From the NCBI GenBank assembly GCA_030425945.1, contig JAUHZL010000010.1, forward strand, positions 1 to 20,375: a stretch of DNA of 20,375 nt, in the 5' to 3' direction. Numbering within the stretch: the stretch's first letter is position 1; every line of letters starts with the position of its first letter. Shown piece by piece: positions 1 to 7,702 of this stretch. The notes below the pieces were generated by a model. It was not told the DNA's origin. It ran no database searches and worked only from the letters and a program-made list of their open reading frames with translations. Source of the DNA: Alphaproteobacteria bacterium. Its GTDB lineage: Bacteria; Pseudomonadota; Alphaproteobacteria; Rhodobacterales; Rhodobacteraceae. The position numbers and the translations under genes are program-made.

Positions 1-1456
1 AGTGCTTGTCGCCCGTCACCCCGTCGAAGAGCCAGACATGCGGGATGCGCGCCCCGGGCCAGGTCGTCGGCTGGTAGTGCAGCTCGGCATCGAGGTCGAA
101 GGCCGGTTCGATCTGCCCGTCGGTGACCACCGCGTCCGAGCGGTAGCGCTGGTTCATCTCGACGCCATGCGCGTCGAACTCGTATTTCTTGAAGGCGATC
201 GCCTCGCGCAGCGCCTCCCGCTGGGCCTCGGCCGCGGGCGTCGCGTCGCAGCGCGCGTCCATGCTGGCGCGGATCTTGTCGATATCCGTGCCGCCGGTCA
301 TGCCGAGTGCCTCGAAGATCGGGCCGAACTCGCCGATCGACTGGTTGGCGCGGGTGACGATCTGCTTCGCCACCGGCGCGCGCTCGACCGAGTAGCTGTC
401 GAGAAGCCCCGGACCCGCCTGCCCCTTCAGCACCGCCGCCAGCTTCCACGCCAGGTTGAAGCTGTCCTGGATCGAGGTGTTCGATCCCAGCCCGTTCGAC
501 GGCGGGTGCCGGTGCGCCGCGTCGCCCATGATGAAGACGCGGTCCTTCTGCATGTGGGTCGCGTACATGTTGTTGACGGTCCAGGTGTTCGCGGACAGCA
601 GCTCGATCTCCAGCTCCGGATCGCCGACCAGCTGCCGCGCGACGCCGGTGGCGAACTCGGGCGTGACCTCCGGCGCGGGCTGGCTGATGTCGTAGCCCCA
701 GACGATCAGCCATTCGTTCCACGGCCGCACCATCCGGACGAGGCCCATGCCGATCCCGCCGACATCCGCGCCGGGCTGCATGACCCAGTAGAGCACGCTC
801 GGCCGGTGCGCGACGTATTTCGACAGGTCGGCCCGGAACAGGATGTTCATCGAGCCGCCGACCCCCATCTGGCCCTCGAAGGGCAGACCGGCGTGCTCGG
901 CCACCAGCGAATTGCCGCCGTCCGCGCCCACGAGGTATTTCGAGCGGATCGTCACCGTCTCGCCCGACAGCCGGTCGCGGCAGGTCGTGGTGACCCCGTC
1001 CCTGTCCTGCACGTGGCTGACGTACTCGGTCGACATCCGCGCCTGCGTGCCGCGCGAACAGGCGGTCTTGAACAGCAGCGGCTCCATGAAGGTCTGCGGC
1101 AGGTCGTTCATCATCGTCGGGCTGGACAGCAGGTGCTCGGCCTTCGACAGCGGATGGTTGCCCCAGGACTTCATGCGGCCGATCTCCTCGCCCGCGAGGC
1201 TCTCGCAGAAGATGTTCTCGCCCATCAGGTCCTGGTGGGTGGCGAAGAGATAGGCCTCGTCCTCGACCTCGCGCCCGAGATCGCGCAGCACCTCCATGGT
1301 GCGCTGGTTGGTGATATGGGCGCGCGGCGTGTTGGCCAGCCAGCGGTAGCGGTTGATCGCCATGTTCGCGATCCCGTAGCTCGACAGCAGCGCGGCGGTG
1401 GCCGAGCCGGCAGGCCCGGTGCCGATGATCAGAACGTCGGTTTCGATATGTGCCAT
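1..1456 (-). CDS. TfdB/PheA-type FAD-dependent phenol hydroxylase (3' end beyond window)
   Basis: Single-component flavoprotein monooxygenase that would ortho-hydroxylate a phenol using NAD(P)H and O2 in the cytoplasm. I translated 485 residues from ATG at 1456; the frame is open to the left edge, so the C-terminus (the family is about 590-600 aa) is missing. Visible motifs are the dinucleotide-binding GTGPAG at residues 12-17 after the beta strand DVLIIG, the GADGG motif at 177-181, and GDAAHRHPPSNGLGSN at 311-326, the FAD-phosphate motif in the form typical of 2,4-dichlorophenol 6-monooxygenase TfdB. The stretches PRAHITNQRTME and VAHRPSVLYWV also resemble TfdB closely as I recall it. It starts 4 nt after the livM stop, and its ribosome site AAGGAAGGG lies inside the livM end. 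With maleylacetate reductase in the same operon, resorcinol, hydroquinone or a chlorophenol is a likelier substrate than plain phenol. The family is sure; the substrate is not. Confidence 0.93.
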   Translation of the reverse strand, partial: MAHIETDVLIIGTGPAGSATAALLSSYGIANMAINRYRWLANTPRAHITNQRTMEVLRDLGREVEDEAYLFATHQDLMGENIFCESLAGEEIGRMKSWGNHPLSKAEHLLSSPTMMNDLPQTFMEPLLFKTACSRGTQARMSTEYVSHVQDRDGVTTTCRDRLSGETVTIRSKYLVGADGGNSLVAEHAGLPFEGQMGVGGSMNILFRADLSKYVAHRPSVLYWVMQPGADVGGIGMGLVRMVRPWNEWLIVWGYDISQPAPEVTPEFATGVARQLVGDPELEIELLSANTWTVNNMYATHMQKDRVFIMGDAAHRHPPSNGLGSNTSIQDSFNLAWKLAAVLKGQAGPGLLDSYSVERAPVAKQIVTRANQSIGEFGPIFEALGMTGGTDIDKIRASMDARCDATPAAEAQREALREAIAFKKYEFDAHGVEMNQRYRSDAVVTDGQIEPAFDLDAELHYQPTTWPGARIPHVWLFDGVTGDKH

Positions 1457-1460
1457 GGGA

Positions 1461-2522
1461 TCACCCTTCCTTGGACGTCAGGACCCCGCCGACGAGCCGC
1501 CGCCGGATCGGGAACAGTTGCAGACCGGTTTTCTCGGAAATCAGCCCCCAGAGGCCGCGCGGCGCGAACAGCATCACGGCGATGCCGATCAGGCCGAGCA
1601 GCATCAGGTACCAGCTGCCGTAGTCGGCCAGCAGGCTCTGGAGCAGGAAGAAGACGAGGACGCCGATGATCGGACCCTCGATGGTGCCGATGCCGCCGAT
1701 CACCACGATGAAGATCACGTAGGCGGTCCAGTCGGTCACGCTGAAGGCCGCGTCCGGAGAGATGCGCGCCTTCTGCAGGTAGATCAGCCCGCCCGCCAGC
1801 CCGGTGCCGAAGGCCGCGGTCAGGAACACCAGCCATTTCATCCGGCCCGCGTCGACTCCGACCGACCGCGCGGCCTCGGTGTTGTCGCGCACGGCGGCCA
1901 GCGCCATCCCGCGCCGGGTGCGGAGCAGCGCGTAGATGCCCGCGATGGTGCCCGCCGCCAGCGCCAGCGCCAGCCAGTAGGCAAGGATGTCCCGCGCGGC
2001 ACTCGCCCGCACGTCGAAGAGCGCCGCGATCCCCTCGACCAGCATCATGTCGCCCAGCGCGTCGCGCGGCAGCGAGGTGCCGGTGCCGCCACCGACCGAG
2101 CGCCATTGCGCGACGCCGAGCCGGGCGATCTCGGCGATCACCCAGGTGCCGATCGCGAAATAGGCGCCCTGCAGGCGGAAGGCGAAGAAGGCGGTCGGGA
2201 TCGCCAGCACCAGCGCCGCCACCCCGCCGAGCAGGATTGCGGGCACCGGGTCGACTCCGCCGAGGATCACCGCGCCATAGAGCGCATAGGCCCCGATCCC
2301 GACGAAGGCCTGCTGGCCGACCGACACGAGGCCGCCGTACCCTGCAAGCAGGTTCCAGAACTGCGCCAGCGTCAGCATCGTCAGGATGAAGAACAGGTCC
2401 TGGATCAGCCCGCGCGAGGCATAGAGCGGCGCGAGCGCCAGCAGCACGACGAGCGCCAGCGCCGCGATCAGCGCCCCGGTCGAGGCGGGCGTGCGGGTGG
2501 TGACGGAATACCGGGCCGACAT
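1461..2522 (-). CDS. livM: LivM-type branched-chain/aromatic ABC transporter permease
   Basis: Inner-membrane permease of a HAAT-family ABC importer, pairing with the LivH homologue encoded just upstream. The protein is 353 aa from the ATG at 2522 (MSARYSVTTR); an in-frame upstream ATG would add 21 unlikely residues, four of them consecutive Cys, and would overlap livH. Several hydrophobic segments are evident, starting near residue 18 (LIAALALVVLLALAPLY). LivM hallmarks include NLLAGYGGLVSVGQQAFVGIGAY, ending in the conserved G-x-GAY, and the cytoplasmic EAA-like loop RGMALAAVRDNTEAARSVG that contacts the ATPases. The C-terminal FAPRGLWGL matches the usual end of the domain. It starts 1 nt after the livH stop (TGAGATG), so it is probably translationally coupled. 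Substrate cannot be read from sequence, but the flanking hydroxylases argue for an aromatic acid rather than leucine. Confidence 0.93.
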   Translation of the reverse strand: MSARYSVTTRTPASTGALIAALALVVLLALAPLYASRGLIQDLFFILTMLTLAQFWNLLAGYGGLVSVGQQAFVGIGAYALYGAVILGGVDPVPAILLGGVAALVLAIPTAFFAFRLQGAYFAIGTWVIAEIARLGVAQWRSVGGGTGTSLPRDALGDMMLVEGIAALFDVRASAARDILAYWLALALAAGTIAGIYALLRTRRGMALAAVRDNTEAARSVGVDAGRMKWLVFLTAAFGTGLAGGLIYLQKARISPDAAFSVTDWTAYVIFIVVIGGIGTIEGPIIGVLVFFLLQSLLADYGSWYLMLLGLIGIAVMLFAPRGLWGLISEKTGLQLFPIRRRLVGGVLTSKEG

Positions 2523-2523
2523 C

Positions 2524-3384
2524 TCACTGACCTCTCGGGAACAGGCCGCGCGGGCGCAGCAGCAGCACGACGAGGAAGGCGACATGACCCGCGAGGATCT
2601 GCCACTCGGGGTTGATCGCGGCGCCCACGGTCTGCGCCACGCCGATCACGATGCCCCCCGCCAGCGTGCCCCAGAGACTGCCGAGCCCGCCGATGATGAC
2701 CGCCTCGAAGGCGTAGATCAGCCGCGCCGGGCCGATCGCCGGGTCGAAGTTGGCCCGCGTCCCGAGGTAGAGCGCGGCGACCGTCACCACCAGCATCGCG
2801 AGCGCCGTCGCGGTGGCGAAGACCCGGTCGGGGCGGATGCCCATCAGGCTCGCGGTCACCGGATCGTCCGAGGTCGCCCGGAACGCCCGCCCGATGGCGG
2901 TGCGGTACATCACCTGGTTCAGCGCCACGATCACCGCCACCGCCGACCCGAAGGTCAGAAGCGGCAGCACCCCCAGCGAGACCGGGCCGACCGCGACCGA
3001 GGCGGTCTCGAGCGCGCCCATCGACAGGCGCTGGCTGTCGGCCGAGAACCCCTCCAGAAGCCCGTTCTGGATCGCGATCGACAGGCCGAAGGTCACCAGC
3101 AGCGGCGGCAGGATGTCGTCGCCGAGCGTCCGGTTCAGCACCGCCTTCTGCAACACCCAGCCGAGGCAGAACATCAGCGGCGCCGCCAGCAGCGCGCCTG
3201 CGACCGGGTGCAGCCCCAGCGCCGAGACGATCACGAGGATCAGGTAGGCCCCGAACACGATCAGGTCGCCATGGGCGAGGTTCACCAGCCGCATGATCCC
3301 GAAGACGAGGCTCAGCCCGGCGGCAAAGAGCGCGTAGAGGCCGCCCAGCAGCACCCCCTGCAGGATGGTATCCACCCAGATCAC
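2524..3384 (-). CDS. livH: LivH-type branched-chain/aromatic ABC transporter permease
   Basis: Second inner-membrane permease of the same importer, 286 aa from a GTG start at 3384. I chose GTG because it follows a good ribosome site (AAGAAGGGGG, 6 nt spacer) and begins exactly where LivH proteins begin (VIWVDTILQGVLLGGLYALFA). Upstream in-frame ATG codons would translate the intergenic repeat into low-complexity Arg/Pro residues. Family landmarks are GLYALFAAGLSLVFGIMRLVNLAHGD near residues 14-38, the EAA-type loop YRTAIGRAFRATSDDPVTASLMGI, and AVIIGGLGSLWGTLAGG near the C-terminal third. The end LLLRPRGLFPRGQ is typical. A 121-bp gap separates it from livF, the largest gap inside the operon apart from the promoter region, and that gap contains a GC-rich repeat. 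Confidence 0.93.
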   Translation of the reverse strand: MIWVDTILQGVLLGGLYALFAAGLSLVFGIMRLVNLAHGDLIVFGAYLILVIVSALGLHPVAGALLAAPLMFCLGWVLQKAVLNRTLGDDILPPLLVTFGLSIAIQNGLLEGFSADSQRLSMGALETASVAVGPVSLGVLPLLTFGSAVAVIVALNQVMYRTAIGRAFRATSDDPVTASLMGIRPDRVFATATALAMLVVTVAALYLGTRANFDPAIGPARLIYAFEAVIIGGLGSLWGTLAGGIVIGVAQTVGAAINPEWQILAGHVAFLVVLLLRPRGLFPRGQ

Positions 3385-3395
3385 GACCGGCCCCC

Positions 3396-3472
3396 TTCTT
3401 CTTGGCTGAAAAACTCCGGGGGGCCGAGCGGAGCGAGGCGGGGGCAGCGCCCCCTCCCCGGCCCGCCGTTCC
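3396..3472. repeat. GC-hairpin intergenic element between livF and livH
   Basis: The 121-bp gap between livF and livH holds a G- and C-tract structure: a perfect stem gggggc (3440-3445) / gccccc (3449-3454) with a 3-nt loop, flanked by C-rich tracts and, on the minus strand, followed by CCCCCCGGAGTTTTTCAGCC. This architecture (GC hairpin, then CCGGAGT plus a T run) matches a short palindromic element I recall as common between genes in Rhodobacteraceae. Only one copy is visible here, so repetitiveness is recalled, not shown. It could act as an mRNA-stabilising or attenuating hairpin within the liv operon, tuning livF against livH. Confidence 0.5.
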
Positions 3473-3505
3473 GCGCCCCAGTCCCCGCATGTCTCCCCCG
3501 CCCGG

Positions 3506-4399
3506 TCATGCCGCCACCCCGAAATAGGCGGCATGGATGTCCGCGCGTCCGATCTCGGAGGGTTTGCCGGTCAGCGTGACCCGGCCCTCCATCATGCAAT
3601 AGACCCGGTCGGCCACCGCCAGCGCCTGGCCGATGTCTTGCTCGACGACGATCACGCTGGCGCCGCTCGCCTTGATCCGCGGCAGGGCGGCGTAGATGTC
3701 GCGGATCACCACCGGGGCGAGGCCGAGGCTGATCTCGTCGCAGAGCAGCACGTCCGGGTTCGAGATCAGCGCCCGCCCGATGGCCACCATCTGCTGCTGG
3801 CCGCCCGACAGCGCGGTGCCCGGGCTGTGGCGCCGCTCGCGCAGGATCGGGAAGAGGTCATAGACCGTCTCGAGGCTCCAGTAGCCCGCCCCGGTGTGCT
3901 CGGGCCCGGTGTCGGCCCGCGGCAGGCCGTAGGGTCCGAAGGCGGCGGCGCGCAGGCGGTCGCCCAGCGCCAGCCCCGGCCGCCGGGGCGGCATCCCGTA
4001 GGGGCCGAAGACCGCCCGGCGCAGGTCGCGGCCGGTCTCGGTCAAAAGATCGTCGAGCGCATCGCCGAAGTCGCGCCCGCCCTTGTGCTGCGCGCCGATC
4101 AGCAGGTTTTCCTCGACGCTCAGCGACGGGAAGAGGCGCCGCCCCTCCGGCACCATGGCGATGCCGCGCTTCATCACCGCGTCCGCCGGAAGATCGCCGA
4201 TGGGCGCGCCCCGGTAGAGGATGCTGTCGGGCGCGGAGCGCAGGACACCGGTGATCGCCCGCATCAGCGTCGTCTTGCCCGCGCCGTTCGCGCCGATGAT
4301 GGCGACGGTCTCGCCCGGCTCCAGCCGGATATCGACGCCGAAGAGCGCCTGGAAGTCGCCGTAGCGGGCGGTCAGCCCCCGGGTTTCGAGCAGGCTCAT
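3506..4399 (-). CDS. livF: LivF-type ABC transporter ATPase with internal insertion
   Basis: ATP-binding subunit of the importer, 297 aa. Walker A is GANGAGKT (36-43), the LivF hallmark MVPEGRRLFPSLSVEENL lies at 82-99, the signature LSGGQ at 197-201, Walker B VLLCDE at 217-222, and VVEQDIGQAL occupies the H-loop region with Q instead of the usual switch His, as in other LivF proteins (EQN). LivF is usually about 235 aa. The excess is an insertion at roughly residues 107-172, between NLLIGAQHK and the conserved WSLETVYDLFPILRERR. It contains a 23-residue periodic duplication of AVFGPYG / AAFGPYG (129-135 and 152-158). The insert sits in the helical subdomain near where ATPases meet the permease coupling helix. 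The start overlaps the upstream hydroxylase stop as ATGA, with the ribosome site GGGGGGAGA 4 nt before ATG. All catalytic motifs are intact, so it is probably functional. Confidence 0.92.
   Translation of the reverse strand: MSLLETRGLTARYGDFQALFGVDIRLEPGETVAIIGANGAGKTTLMRAITGVLRSAPDSILYRGAPIGDLPADAVMKRGIAMVPEGRRLFPSLSVEENLLIGAQHKGGRDFGDALDDLLTETGRDLRRAVFGPYGMPPRRPGLALGDRLRAAAFGPYGLPRADTGPEHTGAGYWSLETVYDLFPILRERRHSPGTALSGGQQQMVAIGRALISNPDVLLCDEISLGLAPVVIRDIYAALPRIKASGASVIVVEQDIGQALAVADRVYCMMEGRVTLTGKPSEIGRADIHAAYFGVAA
3921..4025. repeat. Imperfect 36-bp direct repeat (69-bp spacing) inside livF
   Basis: Two copies, 3921-3956 and 3990-4025, match at 28 of 36 positions by my alignment with no gaps. 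They are spaced exactly 69 bp (23 codons) apart, so the frame is kept and the protein shows the paired FGPYG motifs of the LivF insertion. This suggests a diverged in-frame tandem duplication. Confidence 0.75.
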
Positions 4400-5625
4400 G
4401 CCGTCTCCCCCCGTTTCACGAAGCCCGCCACCTGCCGGTAGCGCGCCGCGATGGCCTCGCGCTCGGCGGGGGTCACGAGGTCCTCGACCCGGTCGCCGGG
4501 GCCGGTCAGCCGGGCGTCCGCGATGTCGAGCACCGCCTCTGGCCCGGAGCGGCGGTTCGCCAGCACCACCTCGGCGGTCTTCGGGCGGCGCTCGTCCTCG
4601 TAGGCGCGCAGGCCCGTCCCCGGGTCGGGCGCGTCCGTCAGCGCGGCGGCGAGGGCCGCGGCATCGACGATGGTCTGGCTCGCCCCGTTGGCCCCGATCG
4701 GGTACATCGGGTGCGCGGCATCGCCCAAGAGCGTCACCCGCCCCCGGCCCCAGGACGGCAGCGGGTCGCGGTCGATCATCGGGTACTCGGTGATCGTCTC
4801 CGTCGCCTGCATCAGCGCCACGATGTCGAGGTCGGGCAGGTGAAAGTCGCGGAAGGCGTCGATGAAGGCGCGGTCGCCGAGGCGGGTCCAGTCGGCCTCG
4901 GACGCCGGGCGCGGCGCGTCGTGGCGCACCTCGGCCACCCAGTTGATCAGCGCCCGACCGCGCTGCCGGGCCTCTTCCGAGATCGGGTAGACAACGAACT
5001 TCACGTCATGGTTGCCCGCGATGACCATGGTGCGCCCGTCCCCGAACGGGGCCTGCTCGTGCGCGCCGCGGAACATCATCATGCCCTCGGCCCGGGCCGG
5101 CCCTTCGTCGGGATGCAGGGCGCGGCGCACCGCCGAATGGAAGCCGTCCGCGCCGATAAGGATATCGCCCGAAAGCGTGACCTCGCCCGCGCTTGTGGCG
5201 AAGGTGGCCGTCACGCCGCGGCCGTCCTCGGAGACCGCGACGAACCGGTGCCCGGTGCGCAGCGCCTCCGCGCCCGCCCGCGCCCGGAGGGCATCGAGCA
5301 GCAGGAACTGCAGCGCGCCCCGGTGGATCGAGTATTGCGGGAAGGCAAAGCCCGCCTCGACCCCGCGCGGATCGCTCGACAGGACATGCCCGTAGCGGGT
5401 GCGGTACTCGATGGCCCGGGTGCGGATGCCGGTCGCGTCGAGCGCGGGCCCGAGGCCCAGCCCGTGCAGCACTTCCGCCCCGTGCGGCAGGACGTTGATC
5501 CCGACGCCGAGCGGCGCCAGCGTGCCGACCGCCTCGCAGACCGTGACGCGCCAGCCGATGGCGTGCAGCGCCAGCGCCGTGGTCAGCCCGCCGATGCCCC
5601 CGCCCGCGATGATCGCGTGTCTCAT
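4396..5625 (-). CDS. Class A FAD-dependent aromatic hydroxylase (PhzS/salicylate-hydroxylase-like)
   Basis: Single-component flavin monooxygenase, 409 aa from ATG at 5625. An in-frame upstream ATG would add 67 residues inside livG and is rejected. Motifs: N-terminal GGGIGG (8-13) after HAIIA, the PQYSIHRGALQ segment (96-106) carrying the FAD-contacting Arg, the DG motif GADGFHSAVR (158-167), and GDAAHPMYPIGANGASQ (301-317). It resembles the flavin-dependent oxidoreductase group related to PhzS and salicylate hydroxylase. It probably hydroxylates an aromatic or heteroaromatic acid, perhaps with decarboxylation. Its gene is embedded in the transporter: ATG overlaps the livG stop as ATGA, and its TGA overlaps the livF ATG in the same way. 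That placement suggests it acts first on the imported compound, upstream of the TfdB-like enzyme. Substrate assignment is inference. Confidence 0.92.
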   Translation of the reverse strand: MRHAIIAGGGIGGLTTALALHAIGWRVTVCEAVGTLAPLGVGINVLPHGAEVLHGLGLGPALDATGIRTRAIEYRTRYGHVLSSDPRGVEAGFAFPQYSIHRGALQFLLLDALRARAGAEALRTGHRFVAVSEDGRGVTATFATSAGEVTLSGDILIGADGFHSAVRRALHPDEGPARAEGMMMFRGAHEQAPFGDGRTMVIAGNHDVKFVVYPISEEARQRGRALINWVAEVRHDAPRPASEADWTRLGDRAFIDAFRDFHLPDLDIVALMQATETITEYPMIDRDPLPSWGRGRVTLLGDAAHPMYPIGANGASQTIVDAAALAAALTDAPDPGTGLRAYEDERRPKTAEVVLANRRSGPEAVLDIADARLTGPGDRVEDLVTPAEREAIAARYRQVAGFVKRGETA

Positions 5626-6335
5626 ACGTCGATCCCCAGATAGATTTCGCGGACCTCCTTCGAGGCCATGATGTCGGCCGGGGCGCCGATCCCGATCACC
5701 CGGCCGAAGTCGAGCACCAGCAGCCGTTCCACCACGCTGTTGAGCGCGTGCAGGACGTGCTCGATCCAGATGATCGTCACGCCCTCGGCATGGATGTCGC
5801 GGATCGTCTGCACCAGCGCCTGGCACTCGCCCTCGGTCAGCCCGCCCGCGATCTCGTCGAGCAGCAAGAGCTTCGGCCCGGTGGCCATTGCGCGCGCCAG
5901 TTCCAGCCGCTTGCGCTCGAGCAGCGACAGCGTGCCCGCGACCGTGTTGGCCTTGCGCAGCAGCCCGGTGCGGTCGAGTACTTCGGCGCAGAGATCGGTG
6001 ACCGCCGCCTCGGAGGCCGCCTGTCCGTGGGTGGCCGCGACCAGAAGGTTCTCGAACACCGTCAGTTTCTGGAACGGCTGCGGGATCTGGAACGAGCGTC
6101 CGACCCCGGCGAGACAGCGCCGCATCGCGGGCATCCGCGTCACGTCACGCCCGTCGAAGCGGATCGACCCGGCATCCGGCATCAGGTTGCCGGTGATCAG
6201 GTTGAAGAGCGTGGATTTGCCCGCCCCGTTCGGACCGATGATCCCGAGCGCCTGCCCGGCAGGCACCTCGAAGGTGACGTCATCCGTCACCTTGAGCGAG
6301 CCGAAGCTCTTCGAGACATGGGAAAGCGCCAGCAT
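5622..6335 (-). CDS. livG: LivG-type ABC transporter ATPase
   Basis: ATP-binding subunit of the importer, 237 aa, a normal to slightly short LivG length. Walker A is GPNGAGKS (34-41). GVGRSFQIPQPFQKLTVFENL (78-98) holds the Q-loop, Walker B is LLLLDE (156-161) followed by IAGGLTEGE, and the switch His is H193 in IIWIEH. The signature is degenerate, LSLLERKRLELARA (136-149) rather than LSGGQ, which is normal for LivG since that subgroup varies here. The ribosome site GAGGTGAT precedes ATG by about 7 nt. A hairpin separates it from the upstream binding-protein gene. The stop is shared with the hydroxylase start (ATGA). Confidence 0.94.
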   Translation of the reverse strand: MLALSHVSKSFGSLKVTDDVTFEVPAGQALGIIGPNGAGKSTLFNLITGNLMPDAGSIRFDGRDVTRMPAMRRCLAGVGRSFQIPQPFQKLTVFENLLVAATHGQAASEAAVTDLCAEVLDRTGLLRKANTVAGTLSLLERKRLELARAMATGPKLLLLDEIAGGLTEGECQALVQTIRDIHAEGVTIIWIEHVLHALNSVVERLLVLDFGRVIGIGAPADIMASKEVREIYLGIDV

Positions 6336-6358
6336 GACGGGATCACCTCGGGGGGAGT

Positions 6359-6387
6359 GGCCGGGCGGGCGCAGGGCGCGCCCGGCC
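6359..6387. terminator. Hairpin between binding-protein gene and livG (attenuator-like)
   Basis: A perfect 9-bp stem ggccgggcg (6359-6367) / cgcccggcc (6379-6387) encloses an 11-nt loop in the 59-bp gap. No U-tract follows on the minus strand, so full termination is doubtful. High-abundance binding-protein mRNAs in liv operons are often stabilised or partly terminated by such a hairpin, giving more binding protein than ATPase or permease. The structure is seen; the role is inferred. Confidence 0.6.
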
Positions 6388-6394
6388 GTCGGGA

Positions 6395-7672
6395 TCAGGC
6401 GGGGATTTCTTCCATCACGCCGCCGGTCGGGACCATCGGCGCGGTGGTGTTGTCCACGATCACGAGGTCATAGCCGCCGCCGTCGCGCAGCCGCCACTGG
6501 CCGCCCACGAGCGGCGTCTTGGCCACGTTGCGCGCCGCGAAGGGCGGCAGGCCCGCGCCGTCCCAGCTCAGCGGGCCGACGATGGTATCCATCCGGGTGG
6601 CCGCGATGGCCTCGGCCACGGCGTCGGGGTCACCGGCGTCCGACACCCGGCCCATGACGTTCGCCGCGACCTCGAACAGCGCGTGGACGAAGCCGATGGG
6701 CTGGGTCCACTGGCGCCCGGTGGCGGCGGTGAAGCCACCCGCGAGATCGCCCGCGCTCTGCCCGGTCAGGGACGAGGCGAACGGGTGCGACGGCGACCAC
6801 CAGACCTCGGACGACAGGTTGTGCCCGGTGTCGCCCAGCGCCTCGACCGCCTGCGGGAAGAGGATCGCCTTGCCGATCGAGGCCGCCTTGGGCGTGAAGC
6901 CCTGCTGCTTGGCCTGGGTCCAGAAGGTGGTGAAGTCCGGCGGGATCACCACGCCGGTCACGATCTCGACGTTGCCCGCCTTGAACGCGTTGATCTGGGC
7001 CGAGAAATCGTCGGTCAGGTTCTGGTAGCGGCCAGGATCGGTCAGGCTGTAGCCCTGCGCGGCCAGCACCGGCGGGAAGCCCACGACCGGGTCGCCCCAG
7101 GCGTTGCCGTCGCCGTCGTTCGGGAAGAGGCCGCCGACCGACTTGTTGGTCGAAAGCTGAGCCCACATGTTGGTGAAGACGGCGATGACGTCCTCGAGCC
7201 CCCAGAAGAAGTGGTAGGCGTAGTTGAACGGCTGCCACGAGCCCGGATCGCCGGGATTGCCCTGCTGCCCGATGAACCACGGCTGCCACGGCGCGACGGT
7301 CGAGAGGCAGGGAATGCCCTCGTTCTCGCAGGTGGTGGCGACGGGGTTCGTCGTCTCGGGGGTCGAGGCGACCAGCATCATGTCGATGCCGTCGTTGACG
7401 ATCAGGTCCTGCGCCACCTCGGCGGCCCGGTTCGGGTTCGACTGGCTGTCCTTGACGATGACCTCGAAGTTCGCCCCCGCCTCGGACCCGGCGAAGCCGT
7501 CGAGGATGAAGCGGTCGGCCTCGGCGAAGGCGGCCAGCGGGCCGGACTGCGGCGTCACGTAGCCGACCTTGATCCGGGCGCCCTGCGCGAGGGCCGGTGC
7601 GGCCAGCCCGCCCGCGGCGAGCGTCAGGCCGGTGGCGGCGCTCGATTTCAGAAGATTGCGGCGTGTCAGCAT
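6395..7672 (-). CDS. Periplasmic substrate-binding protein of liv-type ABC importer (Tat signal)
   Basis: Amino-acid/aromatic-type periplasmic binding protein (type 1 periplasmic-binding fold, LivJ/AmiC-like), 425 aa. The N-terminus LTRRNLLKSSAATGLTLAAG is a Tat-type signal (twin Arg at 4-5) ending APALAQ, with likely cleavage after A29. The mature part starts ARIKVGYVTPQSGPLAAFAEAD, the usual ligand-binding first strand and loop. GIDMMLVASTPETTNPVATTCENEGIPCLS is the first-lobe segment seen in this family, with a probable disulfide between its two Cys. The ribosome site AGGGAGGAA precedes ATG by about 6 nt, and a 30-bp gap separates it from the macA stop. Tat export suggests folding before export, which is uncommon but known for liv-type binding proteins in alphaproteobacteria. 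Location between maleylacetate reductase and livG assigns it to this importer; the ligand is presumably the aromatic acid degraded by the operon. Confidence 0.92.
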   Translation of the reverse strand: MLTRRNLLKSSAATGLTLAAGGLAAPALAQGARIKVGYVTPQSGPLAAFAEADRFILDGFAGSEAGANFEVIVKDSQSNPNRAAEVAQDLIVNDGIDMMLVASTPETTNPVATTCENEGIPCLSTVAPWQPWFIGQQGNPGDPGSWQPFNYAYHFFWGLEDVIAVFTNMWAQLSTNKSVGGLFPNDGDGNAWGDPVVGFPPVLAAQGYSLTDPGRYQNLTDDFSAQINAFKAGNVEIVTGVVIPPDFTTFWTQAKQQGFTPKAASIGKAILFPQAVEALGDTGHNLSSEVWWSPSHPFASSLTGQSAGDLAGGFTAATGRQWTQPIGFVHALFEVAANVMGRVSDAGDPDAVAEAIAATRMDTIVGPLSWDGAGLPPFAARNVAKTPLVGGQWRLRDGGGYDLVIVDNTTAPMVPTGGVMEEIPA

Positions 7673-7702
7673 CTCGTGTTCCTCCCTGGAGATGTCGGTC
7701 GC

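Noticed and set aside
2..1669. 555-aa plus-strand open frame at the left edge
   Set aside because: It is antisense to the TfdB-like hydroxylase, whose frame is open to the edge and shows complete FAD motifs.
1429..2106. 225-aa minus-strand frame within livM
   Set aside because: Out of frame with livM, Arg-rich, and it overlaps two well-supported genes.
3385..3534. N-terminal extension of LivH from an upstream ATG (to 3534)
   Set aside because: Would translate the GC-rich repeat and overlap the livF stop; the GTG at 3384 has a better ribosome site and matches LivH starts.
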